Below, piece by piece: positions 14,536 to 14,568 of a stretch of DNA of 14,568 nucleotides (the first letter of the stretch is position 1; each line of letters starts with the position of its first letter). Below the pieces are notes generated by a model that saw only the letters and a list, made by a program, of their open reading frames with translations, did no database searches and was not told the origin of the DNA. The position numbers and the translations under genes were made by a program. This DNA comes from a bacterium (GTDB lineage: Bacteria; Planctomycetota; UBA11346), in assembly GCA_020049615.1 (NCBI GenBank), contig JAIFKN010000202.1:1-14568 (forward strand), in the 5' to 3' direction.

Positions 14536-14568
14536 GGAGGGAGTAGCCAAGTTTGCCGGCCTCGGCGG
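14536..14568 (+). tRNA. Possible 5' part of a tRNA gene (Tyr-like), cut by the window edge
   Basis: The segment GGAGGGAGTAGCCAAG resembles the 5' end of bacterial tRNA-Tyr genes, followed by a possible D arm (GCC pairing with GGC at about 14546-14548 and 14562-14564) and the start of an anticodon stem. The D loop would be about 15 nt, which is long, and the usual G18-G19 pair is not well placed. The alternative is a Shine-Dalgarno (GGAGGGAG) before a TTG start at 14553 of a gene running out of the window. Confidence 0.25.

Overview
The window looks like chromosomal DNA from a high-GC (about 70% by eye), Planctomycetota-like bacterium. The lineage call is an inference. It rests on a very large receptor-like Ser/Thr kinase fused to a formylglycine-generating-enzyme (FGE/SUMF1)-like domain, on secreted proteins of no recognised family, and on many starts without a clear Shine-Dalgarno sequence. 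No rRNA, transposase, phage gene or CRISPR array is visible.

Layout, left to right. (1) Plus strand, 45-1744: an IspA-type prenyl diphosphate synthase, coupled by a 4-nt overlap to a secreted protein of unknown function. (2) Minus strand, 7635 down to 1763: a probable three-gene unit transcribed leftwards, made of larC (nickel-pincer cofactor synthesis), a secreted hypothetical protein, and a 1233-residue membrane kinase. The kinase converges on the secreted gene with an 18-nt gap. (3) Plus strand, 7697-13843: a 551-residue helical/coiled-coil protein, a dense palindromic repeat region, glnE (bifunctional glutamine synthetase adenylyltransferase), an 84-residue small protein, and a Gfo/Idh/MocA oxidoreductase. 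(4) Minus strand, 14266 down to 13847: a hotdog-fold acyl-CoA thioesterase converging on the oxidoreductase with a 3-nt gap. (5) From 14267 to the end: a second repeat cluster, then a possible tRNA 5' half cut by the window edge.

Most genes are housekeeping or metabolic: isoprenoid precursors, nitrogen regulation through GlnE, a nickel cofactor, and sugar or inositol redox. They do not form one pathway. Two things stand out. One is the kinase, whose long extracytoplasmic part appears to be about eleven degenerate helical repeats of roughly 50-58 residues between a transmembrane helix and an FGE-like domain. The other is a set of short palindromic repeats at three places (9351-9590, 12450-12513, 14291-14485). 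They share sequence elements, lack stops in several frames, and reach into coding sequence: one encodes the GlnE C-terminal tail and another lies across possible glnE starts. I found no defence system or other clearly new multi-gene system.
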